Shown here: positions 35,478-43,151 of the stretch, one piece after another
Layout of the letters: each line of letters begins with the position of its first letter
Numbering within the stretch: position 1 is the stretch's first letter
DNA from: Pseudopedobacter sp965218985
GTDB taxonomy: Bacteria; Bacteroidota; Bacteroidia; Sphingobacteriales; Sphingobacteriaceae
NCBI GenBank assembly: GCA_965218985.1
Contig: CBDCMP010000007.1
Span: 1,612,001-1,676,000, forward strand
Reading direction: 5' to 3'
DNA length: 64,000 nt
Notes under the pieces: model-generated
Databases searched by the model: none
Told to the model about the DNA's origin: nothing
The model's input: only the letters and a program-made list of their open reading frames with translations
Translations under genes and position numbers: made by a program

Positions 35478-35866
35478 ATGTAGAGGACTTATTAGGAGAC
35501 CACAATCCACAAAACCTGGGACCAGCAGAAAGTCCGCTGGTAAGTTTGAAAAAGGATTTAGAGTTTTATAAAGACAATTTGCGGGAAGTAGCCATTGAGA
35601 TCATGGTGGAGGGCTTATCCGCCTACCCTATCTTTGTGGCACATCAGCACCAGGTAGCCTTGGGTGAGATGATTTTAGATCATACAGAATTGGGCACCAG
35701 CTGGACGATACAGGTATCCACCCTAGAGGAGTTCGTAGACAAGGGTATCATCCAGAATGCTAAAAAAGATACCTTTTTACAGAGCTATAAAAATGCTGAT
35801 GATTTTATGTGCGTTTTTGTGGTGGTGCCGGAAGGAGCGAATTTTGTTTATTATCCTTATAAATAA
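35474..35866 (+). CDS. Conserved hypothetical protein (130 aa)
   Basis: A small acidic protein translated from an ATGA overlap with rlmD, so the two are probably coupled. It begins with a flexible segment (LLGDHNPQNLGPAESPLVSLKKDLEFYKDNLREVAIEIM) and continues with an alpha/beta region (YPIFVAHQHQVALGEMILDH...WTIQVSTLEEFVDKGII...FMCVFVVVPEGANFVYYPYK). It is typical of conserved Bacteroidota proteins of unknown function. No signal peptide or catalytic motif is visible. Confidence 0.75.
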   Translation: MNVEDLLGDHNPQNLGPAESPLVSLKKDLEFYKDNLREVAIEIMVEGLSAYPIFVAHQHQVALGEMILDHTELGTSWTIQVSTLEEFVDKGIIQNAKKDTFLQSYKNADDFMCVFVVVPEGANFVYYPYK

Positions 35867-35989
35867 GGTTTAACTACACCTTTTTCAATTTAAATTTGAA
35901 TTAGAACATTTTTACTAAAAACTGTAACCATTTAATCAACAATACGTTATAATTTATCCTGTTTAATAAAAAATAGGATACTTTATATT

Positions 35990-35997
35990 TACATTTG
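35990..35997 (+). promoter_or_regulatory. Bacteroidota -7 promoter element for the toxin-antitoxin pair
   Basis: TACATTTG matches TAnnTTTG and ends 8 nt before the DUF433 ATG, implying a very short leader. Confidence 0.5.
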
Positions 35998-36005
35998 GTA
36001 TTATT

Positions 36006-36653
36006 ATGGAAGATTTAACTGCAACAAAGATCCAACCTAAATTAGGAGAAGGTATATATACTAAAAGGGATGTTTCATCTATCTTGCATCTTCCTTATGC
36101 AAAAGTAAGTAGATGGATGGATGAGTTTTGGGAGAATTATACTTTTGGGGTTAAAGGTAATAAGATGGTTAATTTCAAAACCCTGATTGAATTTTATACA
36201 TTTTTCCACTTAAGAGATGCAGGTTTCAGTTCCCAGAAAATCAAAAAAATTCATTTGATCATAAGTAAAGACTTAGGTACTCTGTATCCTTTTGCTAGAA
36301 AAATTCATACTACTACTAGAGATGTGTATTATGAGCAGTTTGAAAATTTAATAAAAGCAGCCAGTAAAAAACAGTTTGACATTAAACCTTTATTAATTCC
36401 ATTTTTAAATAGAATAGAATTTAATGAAGATGATATTGCTGATAGATATTTTCCACTGGAAAATTCTAAAAGAGTTGTTGTTGACCCCGAATTACAGTTT
36501 GGTCAACCTACTATAACTGGCACCGGTATCAAAGCAGAAGTAATAAACGGATTTTACGAAGGAGGAGAAAGTAAAGAAACCATATGTAAGTTATACCATC
36601 TGAATATTGAGCAGGTAGAGGATGTAATACTTTACTTTAAACGCTCTGCTTAA
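36006..36653 (+). CDS. HTH + DUF433 antitoxin-like protein
   Basis: A 215-residue protein. The N-terminal half has a MerR/HTH_17-like segment (YTKRDVSSILHLPYAKVSRWMDEF) and a helical region. The C-terminal domain is DUF433: VVVDPELQFGQPTITGTGIKAEVINGFYEGGESKETICKLYHLNIEQVEDVILYF. DUF433 proteins are usually ~75-residue antitoxins paired with DUF5615 PIN-like toxins, so this one is unusually long with an added DNA-binding-like part that may allow autoregulation. Its stop overlaps the ATG of the PIN-like gene (TAATG). Confidence 0.85.
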   Translation: MEDLTATKIQPKLGEGIYTKRDVSSILHLPYAKVSRWMDEFWENYTFGVKGNKMVNFKTLIEFYTFFHLRDAGFSSQKIKKIHLIISKDLGTLYPFARKIHTTTRDVYYEQFENLIKAASKKQFDIKPLLIPFLNRIEFNEDDIADRYFPLENSKRVVVDPELQFGQPTITGTGIKAEVINGFYEGGESKETICKLYHLNIEQVEDVILYFKRSA

Positions 36654-37048
36654 TGCAAATCGTTTTTGACGAAAATGTTCCCGATTGTATAATAGAAGCT
36701 CTATCAGCATTATCAATAATTGCATTTGAACAAAAACTCAATATTACATCTGTTAACATATTAGGATTATCTGGTTATCCAGATGAAAAGGTTTTGGAAG
36801 CAGTAGGCAAAGATGGAATATTAATAACCTATGACAAAGACTTTAAAACACAAAGAGGTTTATATCATATTATCAAAGAATTAAATATTGGTGTTTTTTG
36901 GGTTAGGCAACCTAAAATTAAAACAGTGTGGTTACTTGCCCAAATAATGGTGCAACATTGGCAAGAAGTATTAACAAAAGCTCATAATGAAGAGAGACCT
37001 TTTCTTTATGAAGTAACAAAAAAAGAGGTGGAAAGACGAGCGTATTAA
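36653..37048 (+). CDS. DUF5615 PIN-like toxin
   Basis: A 131-residue PIN-like nuclease of the DUF5615 type. The acidic residues expected for metal binding are visible: DENVP near the N-terminus, YPDEKVLEAV and LITYDKDFKTQRG. The C-terminal part (NIGVFWVRQPKIKTVWLLAQIMVQHWQEVL) is longer than minimal members. With the preceding DUF433 protein it forms a type II-like toxin-antitoxin pair whose target RNA is unknown. The pair is more AT-rich than its neighbours, which may reflect transfer. Confidence 0.82.
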   Translation: MQIVFDENVPDCIIEALSALSIIAFEQKLNITSVNILGLSGYPDEKVLEAVGKDGILITYDKDFKTQRGLYHIIKELNIGVFWVRQPKIKTVWLLAQIMVQHWQEVLTKAHNEERPFLYEVTKKEVERRAY

Positions 37049-37198
37049 TTTTATTAAAAGACTTTTCAGACTGTAAAATTTGATTTTAACTACAGAAAGA
37101 CTCCGACTCCGAGAATATTCCATTGCTGATGCAGAATTTTAATTGCTCTTTTAAAAAAGCTTGGCCTGCAATATGAAAAAAGGGTTAACTGAGGAATA

Positions 37199-37222
37199 GC
37201 TGTTGTTCACTTAAACAACAGC
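37199..37222. repeat. Strong inverted repeat upstream of the Vsr-like gene
   Basis: GCTGTTGTT and AACAACAGC arms (9-bp perfect stem, 6-nt loop). No T-tract follows, so it is not a standard terminator; it could end the toxin-antitoxin transcript weakly or act as an operator. Confidence 0.45.
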
Positions 37223-37261
37223 CTCGGCAACATTTTCTTAAAAATCCTGTTAAGTAAAAAT

Positions 37262-37765
37262 ATGGCAGGCAAGGTAGATGAGCATCCGGATGAAATCATC
37301 AAAGTTCCCCGCTTCGAGGAGGAAGGTGGATTTTACACCACCAAACAGCGTAGCCGAACCATGAGCAAGATCAGAGGCAAAAACAGCAAACCTGAAATTT
37401 TATTGAGAAAAGCACTATGGAAAAGCAACATCCGCTATCGTATCCATCAAAAAGATCTTCCAGGCACACCAGACATCGCCATCAGGAAATACCGACTGGT
37501 TATATTTATTGACGGTGCGTTTTGGCATGGCTATCAGTGGGAGGAGAAAAAACACCGCATCAAAAGCAACCAAGCTTTTTGGATACCGAAAATAGAACGC
37601 AATATCCAAAGGGATAGAAATGTGAATAAAACCCTATTACATGCCGGTTACACGGTAATGCGCTTTTGGGAACATGAGGTGGAGAAGAATCTGGATTTGG
37701 TGGTAAACCAGATTTTGCTTTATATAGAGGCGGCTCAGCATGGGGTAGTGCCCGAAATAGGGTAA
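37262..37765 (+). CDS. Vsr-like (very short patch repair) endonuclease, zinc-less variant
   Basis: A 167-residue nuclease of the Vsr fold: TKQRSRTMSKIRGKNSKPEILLRKALWKSNIRYRIHQKDLPGTPDIAIRKYRLVIFIDGAFWHGY...FWIPKIERNIQRDRNVNKTLLHAGYTVMRFWEHEV. Catalytic Asp (PDI) and His (WHG) are present. The classical zinc ligands C-H-C-C are replaced (GAFWHGYQW, WEH). From memory this variant is common in Bacteroidota. No Dcm-type DNA methyltransferase is nearby, so it is an orphan. Confidence 0.88.
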   Translation: MAGKVDEHPDEIIKVPRFEEEGGFYTTKQRSRTMSKIRGKNSKPEILLRKALWKSNIRYRIHQKDLPGTPDIAIRKYRLVIFIDGAFWHGYQWEEKKHRIKSNQAFWIPKIERNIQRDRNVNKTLLHAGYTVMRFWEHEVEKNLDLVVNQILLYIEAAQHGVVPEIG

Positions 37766-37767
37766 AC

Positions 37768-37796
37768 AGAGGCAGAGTTGTGATAGCCCTGCCTTT
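37768..37796. terminator. Terminator-like hairpin between convergent genes
   Basis: AGAGGCAG and CTGCCTTT arms (8 bp including one G-T pair) with a 13-nt loop, between the Vsr-like gene and pgl. Confidence 0.45.
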
Positions 37797-37813
37797 AAAT
37801 GATATTAAAAGCT

Positions 37814-38539
37814 TTATTTACGCTCCAGCTTACTTACCGCCTGCTCATCAACAAACCAGTTCAAATCTCCATTTACCGGTTTAATAAGCTGGGCAGGATA
37901 TTCGTCCACATTTCTCTCTGCTTCGAAAACGGCTTTGATGGCGTCAGCTTTATTTGGACCAAAAGTCAAAAAAGCGATATGTTTAGCCTTATTAATCAGC
38001 GGAGCAGTGAAACTGATGCGATAAACCTTCTTATCCTTTAAGTAAACCTCCTTCACATTCTCCTCATCAATCCATAATAAATCGGTATGAGGAAAAAGCG
38101 ATGCGGTGTGGGCATCGTCTCCAAGGCCCAATAATATGAGATCAAAAACAGGCTCATCATTAAAAAAATGACAAATGGAACGTTCATATTCCTGAGCTGC
38201 GGAAGCAGGGTCAACGGAGGTGTTCACCGGGCACGCATGATCGTCGGCGATGTTCAAGGGGTCCAGCATCGCATTCTTAGCCATCAAATAATTACTATCC
38301 GGATGGGTGTGCTCCACGTAACGTTCATCTCCAAAGAAGAAATAAACTTTCGTCCAGTCCAATTGGTTTTTATATGGATCTGAGGCTAATAATTCATATA
38401 ATTTCTTTGGAGAGCTTCCACCGGATAATGCCACAGAGAATCGACCATTGGCTTTTATGGCTTCATTTCCGCATTTGATAAAGAAATCAGCCATTGCTTT
38501 TATCAGCTCGTCTAAATCGGAGAAAACATTCAGTTTCAT
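37814..38539 (-). CDS. pgl: 6-phosphogluconolactonase
   Basis: Hydrolyses 6-phosphogluconolactone, the second step of the oxidative pentose phosphate pathway. The 241-residue protein has the DevB-type SVALSGGSSPKKLYELLASDP, VYFFFGDERYVEHTHPDSNYLMA and DLILLGLGDDAHTASLFPHTDLL motifs. Its ATG overlaps the zwf stop by 4 bp, so it is translated with zwf. The intervals and order zwf-pgl-gnd form a compact pathway block. Confidence 0.95.
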   Translation of the reverse strand: MKLNVFSDLDELIKAMADFFIKCGNEAIKANGRFSVALSGGSSPKKLYELLASDPYKNQLDWTKVYFFFGDERYVEHTHPDSNYLMAKNAMLDPLNIADDHACPVNTSVDPASAAQEYERSICHFFNDEPVFDLILLGLGDDAHTASLFPHTDLLWIDEENVKEVYLKDKKVYRISFTAPLINKAKHIAFLTFGPNKADAIKAVFEAERNVDEYPAQLIKPVNGDLNWFVDEQAVSKLERK

Positions 38540-40056
38540 TTCTTTTCTGTTTTTTTAATGGGTAAAGTAAACCAGTGAAATCCATCTTTAGCAATAAGTG
38601 CTTCGGCGGTTTCAGGGCCCCAGCTATCTGCTGAATAATTAGGGAAACTGATACTCTTTTTAGTTTCCCAACTCTCTAATACCGGCATGATCAAATCCCA
38701 GGCAGCTTCCACCTGGTCACCACGCATGAAAAGTGTTTGGTCTCCCTTCATGGCATCCAATAACAAAGTTTCGTAAGCTTCGGGTGTATCCTTGGCATAA
38801 GTTCCATCGTAATTGAAAACCATATCCACCGGATTTAAGGTCATGTCCAGGCCAGGTCTTTTAGCCTGCACCTGCAAGCGGATGCTCATCTCTGGTTGTA
38901 TGCTGATGATGAGCCTGTTTTGCTGCCAGCTCTCTGAAGATTGAGAAGGGAATATCAAATGGGGAACATCTTTAAACTGGATGCTGATGATGGAGGATTT
39001 TTGGTGCATCCTTTTCCCTGTTCTCACATAGAAAGGGACATTTTGCCATCTCCAGTTATCAATAAAAAATTTGAGTGCAGCGAATGTCTCCGTATTAGAA
39101 TCCGGATCCACGCCATGCTCTTCACGATAACCCAATACTTTCTCGCCCTCCACCCAACCTTCGGTATATTGGCCTCTCACGGTATTGAACCGAATTTCTT
39201 CAGACCCAAATTGACGCATGGCTCTTAAAACATCTACTTTACGGTTACGAATCTCCTCTGCATCAAAATTAACGGGTGGTTCCATCGCCACCAGGCAAAG
39301 CACCTGCAGGATATGATTTTGCACCATATCTCTCAATGCTCCGGAATGGTCATAATATCCACCCCTGTCTTCCACGCCAATATCCTCTGTCACGGAGATT
39401 TGTACATGTTCAATGAAACTCCTATTCCATATCGGCTCAAATAAAGCATTTGCAAATCGGAAAGCCAGCATATTCTGAACGGTCTCTTTACCCAGGTAAT
39501 GATCTATTCTATAAATCTGAGTCTCCTGAAATATGGATTTTAAAAGCGCATTCAACTCTTTGGCAGATTCTGAGTTATGACCGAATGGCTTCTCCACCAC
39601 AATACGGGTTCTGTCGGTATCGTCCGCTAGTTTAACTTTTGCCAGATTGCTGGCTATGATAGGGAAGAACTGGGGGGCCACCGCCAGGTAATGAATGATT
39701 ACGGGAGGCTCTGACCATTGTTTATCACAATGATCAATGATATCGCCCATCTTCTGGAAATCTTTTCCATTATTGACATCAGTGATCAGGTAAGAGATAT
39801 GAGCCGAAAATTCCTTCCATTGATCCTTATCTGCCTTACCACTTCTTGAATATTTATTTACCCCCTCCAAAAGAGTTTTAATAAAGCTTGCATCATCATA
39901 GTCCGTTCGGCCTAAACCTACGATAGCAAATTCTTTTGGCATATATTTCTCCAGGTAGAGATTGTATAAAGCAGGTATTAATTTTCTGGCGGCAAGATCT
40001 CCTGTGCCCCCAAAAATCATAAATATGGTTGGTTTTGGTTTAATGTTAGCTTTCAT
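38536..40056 (-). CDS. zwf: Glucose-6-phosphate dehydrogenase
   Basis: Oxidises glucose-6-phosphate to 6-phosphogluconolactone with NADP/NAD. The 506-residue length is normal. The GGTGDLAARKLIPALYNL nucleotide motif, the active-site RIDHYLGKE with its His, PFGHNSESA and FEPIWNRSFIEHVQI are present. A 284-bp gap separates it from gnd, so the zwf-pgl unit likely has its own promoter there, although no full TAnnTTTG match was found. Confidence 0.97.
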   Translation of the reverse strand: MKANIKPKPTIFMIFGGTGDLAARKLIPALYNLYLEKYMPKEFAIVGLGRTDYDDASFIKTLLEGVNKYSRSGKADKDQWKEFSAHISYLITDVNNGKDFQKMGDIIDHCDKQWSEPPVIIHYLAVAPQFFPIIASNLAKVKLADDTDRTRIVVEKPFGHNSESAKELNALLKSIFQETQIYRIDHYLGKETVQNMLAFRFANALFEPIWNRSFIEHVQISVTEDIGVEDRGGYYDHSGALRDMVQNHILQVLCLVAMEPPVNFDAEEIRNRKVDVLRAMRQFGSEEIRFNTVRGQYTEGWVEGEKVLGYREEHGVDPDSNTETFAALKFFIDNWRWQNVPFYVRTGKRMHQKSSIISIQFKDVPHLIFPSQSSESWQQNRLIISIQPEMSIRLQVQAKRPGLDMTLNPVDMVFNYDGTYAKDTPEAYETLLLDAMKGDQTLFMRGDQVEAAWDLIMPVLESWETKKSISFPNYSADSWGPETAEALIAKDGFHWFTLPIKKTEKK

Positions 40057-40340
40057 TCTTTTTATTGAAAATAGCCTTAGAGCCTGTTTAAAATTTATCT
40101 AATCATTTGTTGATGCTTCTTTTTGGTTGCAAATTCGTTAAATTTTTCGAGATAGATGCCTGCTCTTAAAGATGGGAATTAAATGTAAGTTATTTAATGG
40201 TTACTATAAAGCGTTAAAACTATGCAATTCAGTGTATTTTCAATTTACCTCCTAAAAATGTTTTGCCACAAATGCAGACTTTTTAACCTGACCTGATAAC
40301 CAACTATGGGCACTTTCAGTCCATGGGGGTTGATTTGACG

Positions 40341-41777
40341 TTAAGGTGTTGGCTCCACATCCCATTGTGTATGAAAAATACCTTCTTTATCTATTCTTTC
40401 ATAAGTGTGCGCACCAAAGTAATCTCTTTGAGCCTGAATTAAGTTTGAGGGCATTCTTCGGGTTTTTAAGCAATCAAAGTAGCTTAGCGCCGATGAATAA
40501 GCCGGCATTCCCAACTCCGCTTCGATGGATTGCACAGCAATTCTCCTGGCCGCTCCAACGGTTTGCTTCACTTGTTGCACCACTTCGCTATTCAAAAGCA
40601 GGTTCTCCAGATCCTTGTCATCTCTAAACGCCTGGTATATCTCCTCTAAAAATGCCGCCCTGATGATACACCCGCCACGCCATATTTTTGCACAATCGGC
40701 AAGGTTTAAATCATAATGTAAATCTTCTGAAGCCTTTTGCAACAGTTCCATTCCCTGTGAATAGGTGATGATCAATGAAAAATACATGGCATCTTCCAAA
40801 TCTGCTAAAAATTTCTCCTTATTTACCTTGATTGGCTTAACGTCCTCGTACAATTCATCCGCTTTAAGCCTTAAGTCTTTCTGTTTGGATAAATCACGCA
40901 TGGCAACAGCGGTGTCAATGCAAGTGGTCACGGCCTGCAGATCCATCGATTCCTGGGAAGTCCATTTCCCTGTTCCCTTTGCCTTCGCTTCATCCTTGAT
41001 GTAATTGAGCAGTAAATCCTTGTCTCCTTTTTCAGTGAATTTAAAAATCTCAGCGGTGATCTCCATTAAATAAGATTGCAACCTCCCTTCATTCCAATTC
41101 ATAAAAACCTCCCCAATCTCCGCATCAGGCATTTTCAAAGCGTTCTTCATGAGGTCGTAGCTTTCGGCAATCAGCTGCATCAGTGCGTATTCAATACCGT
41201 TGTGAACCATTTTAACGAAATGACCTGAGGCTCCCGGACCAATATAAGTGACACATGGTTCATCATTCACCTTAGCCGCCACTGCATTCAATATGGGTTT
41301 CACTACCTCATACGCATCTTTGTCGCCACCGGGCATCATGCTAGGACCAAAGCGTGCCCCCTTCTCTCCTCCCGATATTCCCATTCCAAAAAAATGAATT
41401 CCTTTTTTCTGAAGCTCTAAAAATCTTTTCTCGGTATCCACAAAATGGGAATTTCCCCCATCAATGATTAAATCACCATCCTCCAATAATGGAATCAATT
41501 CCTCAATCACCGCATCCACAATTTTTCCGGCGGGTACCAACATCATAATGGCTCTTGGTGTTTGAATACTTTGTATGAATTCCTCCAAATTGATGGTCCC
41601 AGCTGTACCCGTAGGCTTACCCTCCTTGTTCATAAAATCTACTTGATCTGGGTTTTTATCATAACCAGTAACTTTAAAACCATGATCGGCCATGTTCAGC
41701 AACAAGTTCCTGCCCATGGTGCCCAATCCTATCATTCCAAAAATATTATTTTCCCCTTTTGTTGTCTTCTTCTCCAT
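40341..41777 (-). CDS. gnd: 6-phosphogluconate dehydrogenase (decarboxylating)
   Basis: Converts 6-phosphogluconate to ribulose-5-phosphate with NADPH formation. A 478-residue protein with GLGTMGRNLLLNMADHG, the substrate signature GISGGEKGARFGPSMMPGG, HFVKMVHNGIEYALMQLIAE and IWRGGCIIRA. It lies 7 bp downstream of the ROK kinase gene, so the two are one transcription unit. Confidence 0.97.
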   Translation of the reverse strand: MEKKTTKGENNIFGMIGLGTMGRNLLLNMADHGFKVTGYDKNPDQVDFMNKEGKPTGTAGTINLEEFIQSIQTPRAIMMLVPAGKIVDAVIEELIPLLEDGDLIIDGGNSHFVDTEKRFLELQKKGIHFFGMGISGGEKGARFGPSMMPGGDKDAYEVVKPILNAVAAKVNDEPCVTYIGPGASGHFVKMVHNGIEYALMQLIAESYDLMKNALKMPDAEIGEVFMNWNEGRLQSYLMEITAEIFKFTEKGDKDLLLNYIKDEAKAKGTGKWTSQESMDLQAVTTCIDTAVAMRDLSKQKDLRLKADELYEDVKPIKVNKEKFLADLEDAMYFSLIITYSQGMELLQKASEDLHYDLNLADCAKIWRGGCIIRAAFLEEIYQAFRDDKDLENLLLNSEVVQQVKQTVGAARRIAVQSIEAELGMPAYSSALSYFDCLKTRRMPSNLIQAQRDYFGAHTYERIDKEGIFHTQWDVEPTP

Positions 41778-41784
41778 TTGTTAC

Positions 41785-42519
41785 TTAATTTGATTTCACA
41801 AAGTTCTCATCATCTGCAGTCCAGAGGAAAGCCCCACCTTTTATACCGTCTCTGTTACTCACCACTTTAATTTCTTCATCTAATTTAAAATTGAGTTTTT
41901 TCGCATTTCCTCCACTGATGTAAAGACGATCGTAATTAATCACGGTCTTAAAGGTTTTCAGCACTTCCTTCATTTTATTATTCCATTTCTCTAATCCATC
42001 TTTCAAAAGAGCTTTATCTCCTATGAAATCATCATAGTCAAGATTTTTTCTAACAGGAAGATGAGCTAACTCCAGATGTGGAAGTAACCTCCCGTTCATG
42101 AATAAGGCAGTTCCAAAACCTGTACCCAATGTGATCACCATTTCCAATCCCTTCCCGCTAATCACGGCCAATCCTTGCATATCGGCATCATTTACTACTA
42201 TTGCCGGCTTTTTTAACCCGTCTGAAAAAGCCTTGCTCAAATTAAAATTCCTCCAGGCTTTATCATCTAAATTTGGTGCGGTATAAACAACGCCGTCTCT
42301 TACATATCCGGGAAAACCAACCGAGATTTTATCAAATGGGGGGAAATCTTTTACCAGCGTTTTAACCGCTTCCATTAAACTGTTGGGGTTAGCTTCAGCA
42401 GGTGTTTCTATCTTTTGGTAGGGGAATTGCATTTCGCCATCATGGTTCAAAACGGTTGATTTGATGTTGGATCCCCCGATATCTATGGCGAGAAATGTTT
42501 CTTTTTTAGTCGACTTCAT
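41785..42519 (-). CDS. ROK-family kinase, polyphosphate-glucokinase-like
   Basis: A 244-residue sugar kinase of the ROK group: ATP/phosphate loop AIDIGGSNIKSTVLNHDG, VGFPGYVRDG, substrate region NDADMQGLAVI and LGTGFGTALFMNGRLL. The short size and GGSNIK motif fit polyphosphate glucokinases (PpgK), which phosphorylate glucose with polyphosphate or ATP. The canonical zinc-binding ROK signature is absent, as in PpgK. It begins the operon that contains gnd and would supply glucose-6-phosphate to zwf. The phosphate donor is not proven. Confidence 0.82.
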   Translation of the reverse strand: MKSTKKETFLAIDIGGSNIKSTVLNHDGEMQFPYQKIETPAEANPNSLMEAVKTLVKDFPPFDKISVGFPGYVRDGVVYTAPNLDDKAWRNFNLSKAFSDGLKKPAIVVNDADMQGLAVISGKGLEMVITLGTGFGTALFMNGRLLPHLELAHLPVRKNLDYDDFIGDKALLKDGLEKWNNKMKEVLKTFKTVINYDRLYISGGNAKKLNFKLDEEIKVVSNRDGIKGGAFLWTADDENFVKSN

Positions 42520-42864
42520 TTAAAGAGGTGTATCGTTATATTCATTATTAACAGGAAAGCGCCTGTTCTGTTTAACAATTCTGGTCCTATGAAAAAATTA
42601 ATTATTCTATGTTAGCTGAAAATAAAAACTGAAGGACTTTAAAACAGAGGCTAATCTAAGAAATATAGCTAAACTTACTGCACTTGGGATCTTAAGTATG
42701 TTTGATTTCAATAGCATTTTTCCCCGGTCTAAAATTGCATTATCGGTATACCTTTTAAGAGAGGACATGGGCATTACGCTCTTCAGGGCGTGGTGGCGGT
42801 GGGTTTTAATTTTTTTTGCCAGAACGTGTAATGAATGTGTTTGTATTTAATTAAATAAATCTGA
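42520..42864. other. Intergenic region upstream of the TPP riboswitch
   Basis: Divergent promoter region. A perfect 6-bp hairpin (AACAGG/CCTGTT, 42548-42565) lies just upstream of the ROK kinase start, within its probable leader. No gene was seen. Confidence 0.4.
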
Positions 42865-42872
42865 TATATTTG
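42865..42872 (+). promoter_or_regulatory. Bacteroidota -7 promoter element of the TPP-controlled receptor
   Basis: TATATTTG, a full TAnnTTTG match, with a TTTG at 42840-42843 at about the -33 spacing; transcription would start just before the riboswitch. Confidence 0.65.
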
Positions 42873-42884
42873 CAGCATCAATAA

Positions 42885-43078
42885 GGGGTGCCTTGTTTGT
42901 GTACAAAAAGGATGAATGCTAGCTTTAATCCTTCACAAATACAAAAACAGGCTGAGATCATACCCATCGTAAGGTATAAGGCAAAAGGTAAATGGGTATA
43001 AGGTTTTTTGGCCTTACCTCAAAACCTGCAACTCTAAATCTTTCGTACACCTGATCCGGATAATGCCGGCGTAGGGAA
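42885..43078 (+). promoter_or_regulatory. TPP riboswitch (THI element) with extended P3 and an extra junction insertion
   Basis: The THI-box landmarks are all present: GGGGTGCC (42885-42892), GGCTGAGATCATACCC (42950-42965), and ACCTGATCCGG...ATGCCGGCGTAGGGA (43049-43077). P3 is extended and contains an AAGGAT/ATCCTT stem. Between ACCC and ACCTGATCC, where the usual element has only a few nucleotides, there are about 80 nt bounded by TCGTA repeats at 42967-42971 and 43043-43047 and containing a bulged hairpin (42972-42982 with 43011-43019). It controls the receptor downstream. Confidence 0.93.
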
Positions 43079-43087
43079 TAAGGTATA

Positions 43088-43137
43088 AGTTAAAATTTTA
43101 CGATGGCATCAACCCCTGATGCCTGGCTGTTTAACTT
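43088..43137 (+). promoter_or_regulatory. Putative expression-platform stem of the riboswitch
   Basis: AAGTTAAA (43088-43095) pairs with TTTAACTT (43130-43137), enclosing a GGCATCA/TGATGCC hairpin (43105-43123), directly before the start codon. It could block ribosome entry when formed. No T-tract follows, which favours control of translation over termination. Confidence 0.5.
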
Positions 43138-43151
43138 AAAAATTCAATGTT

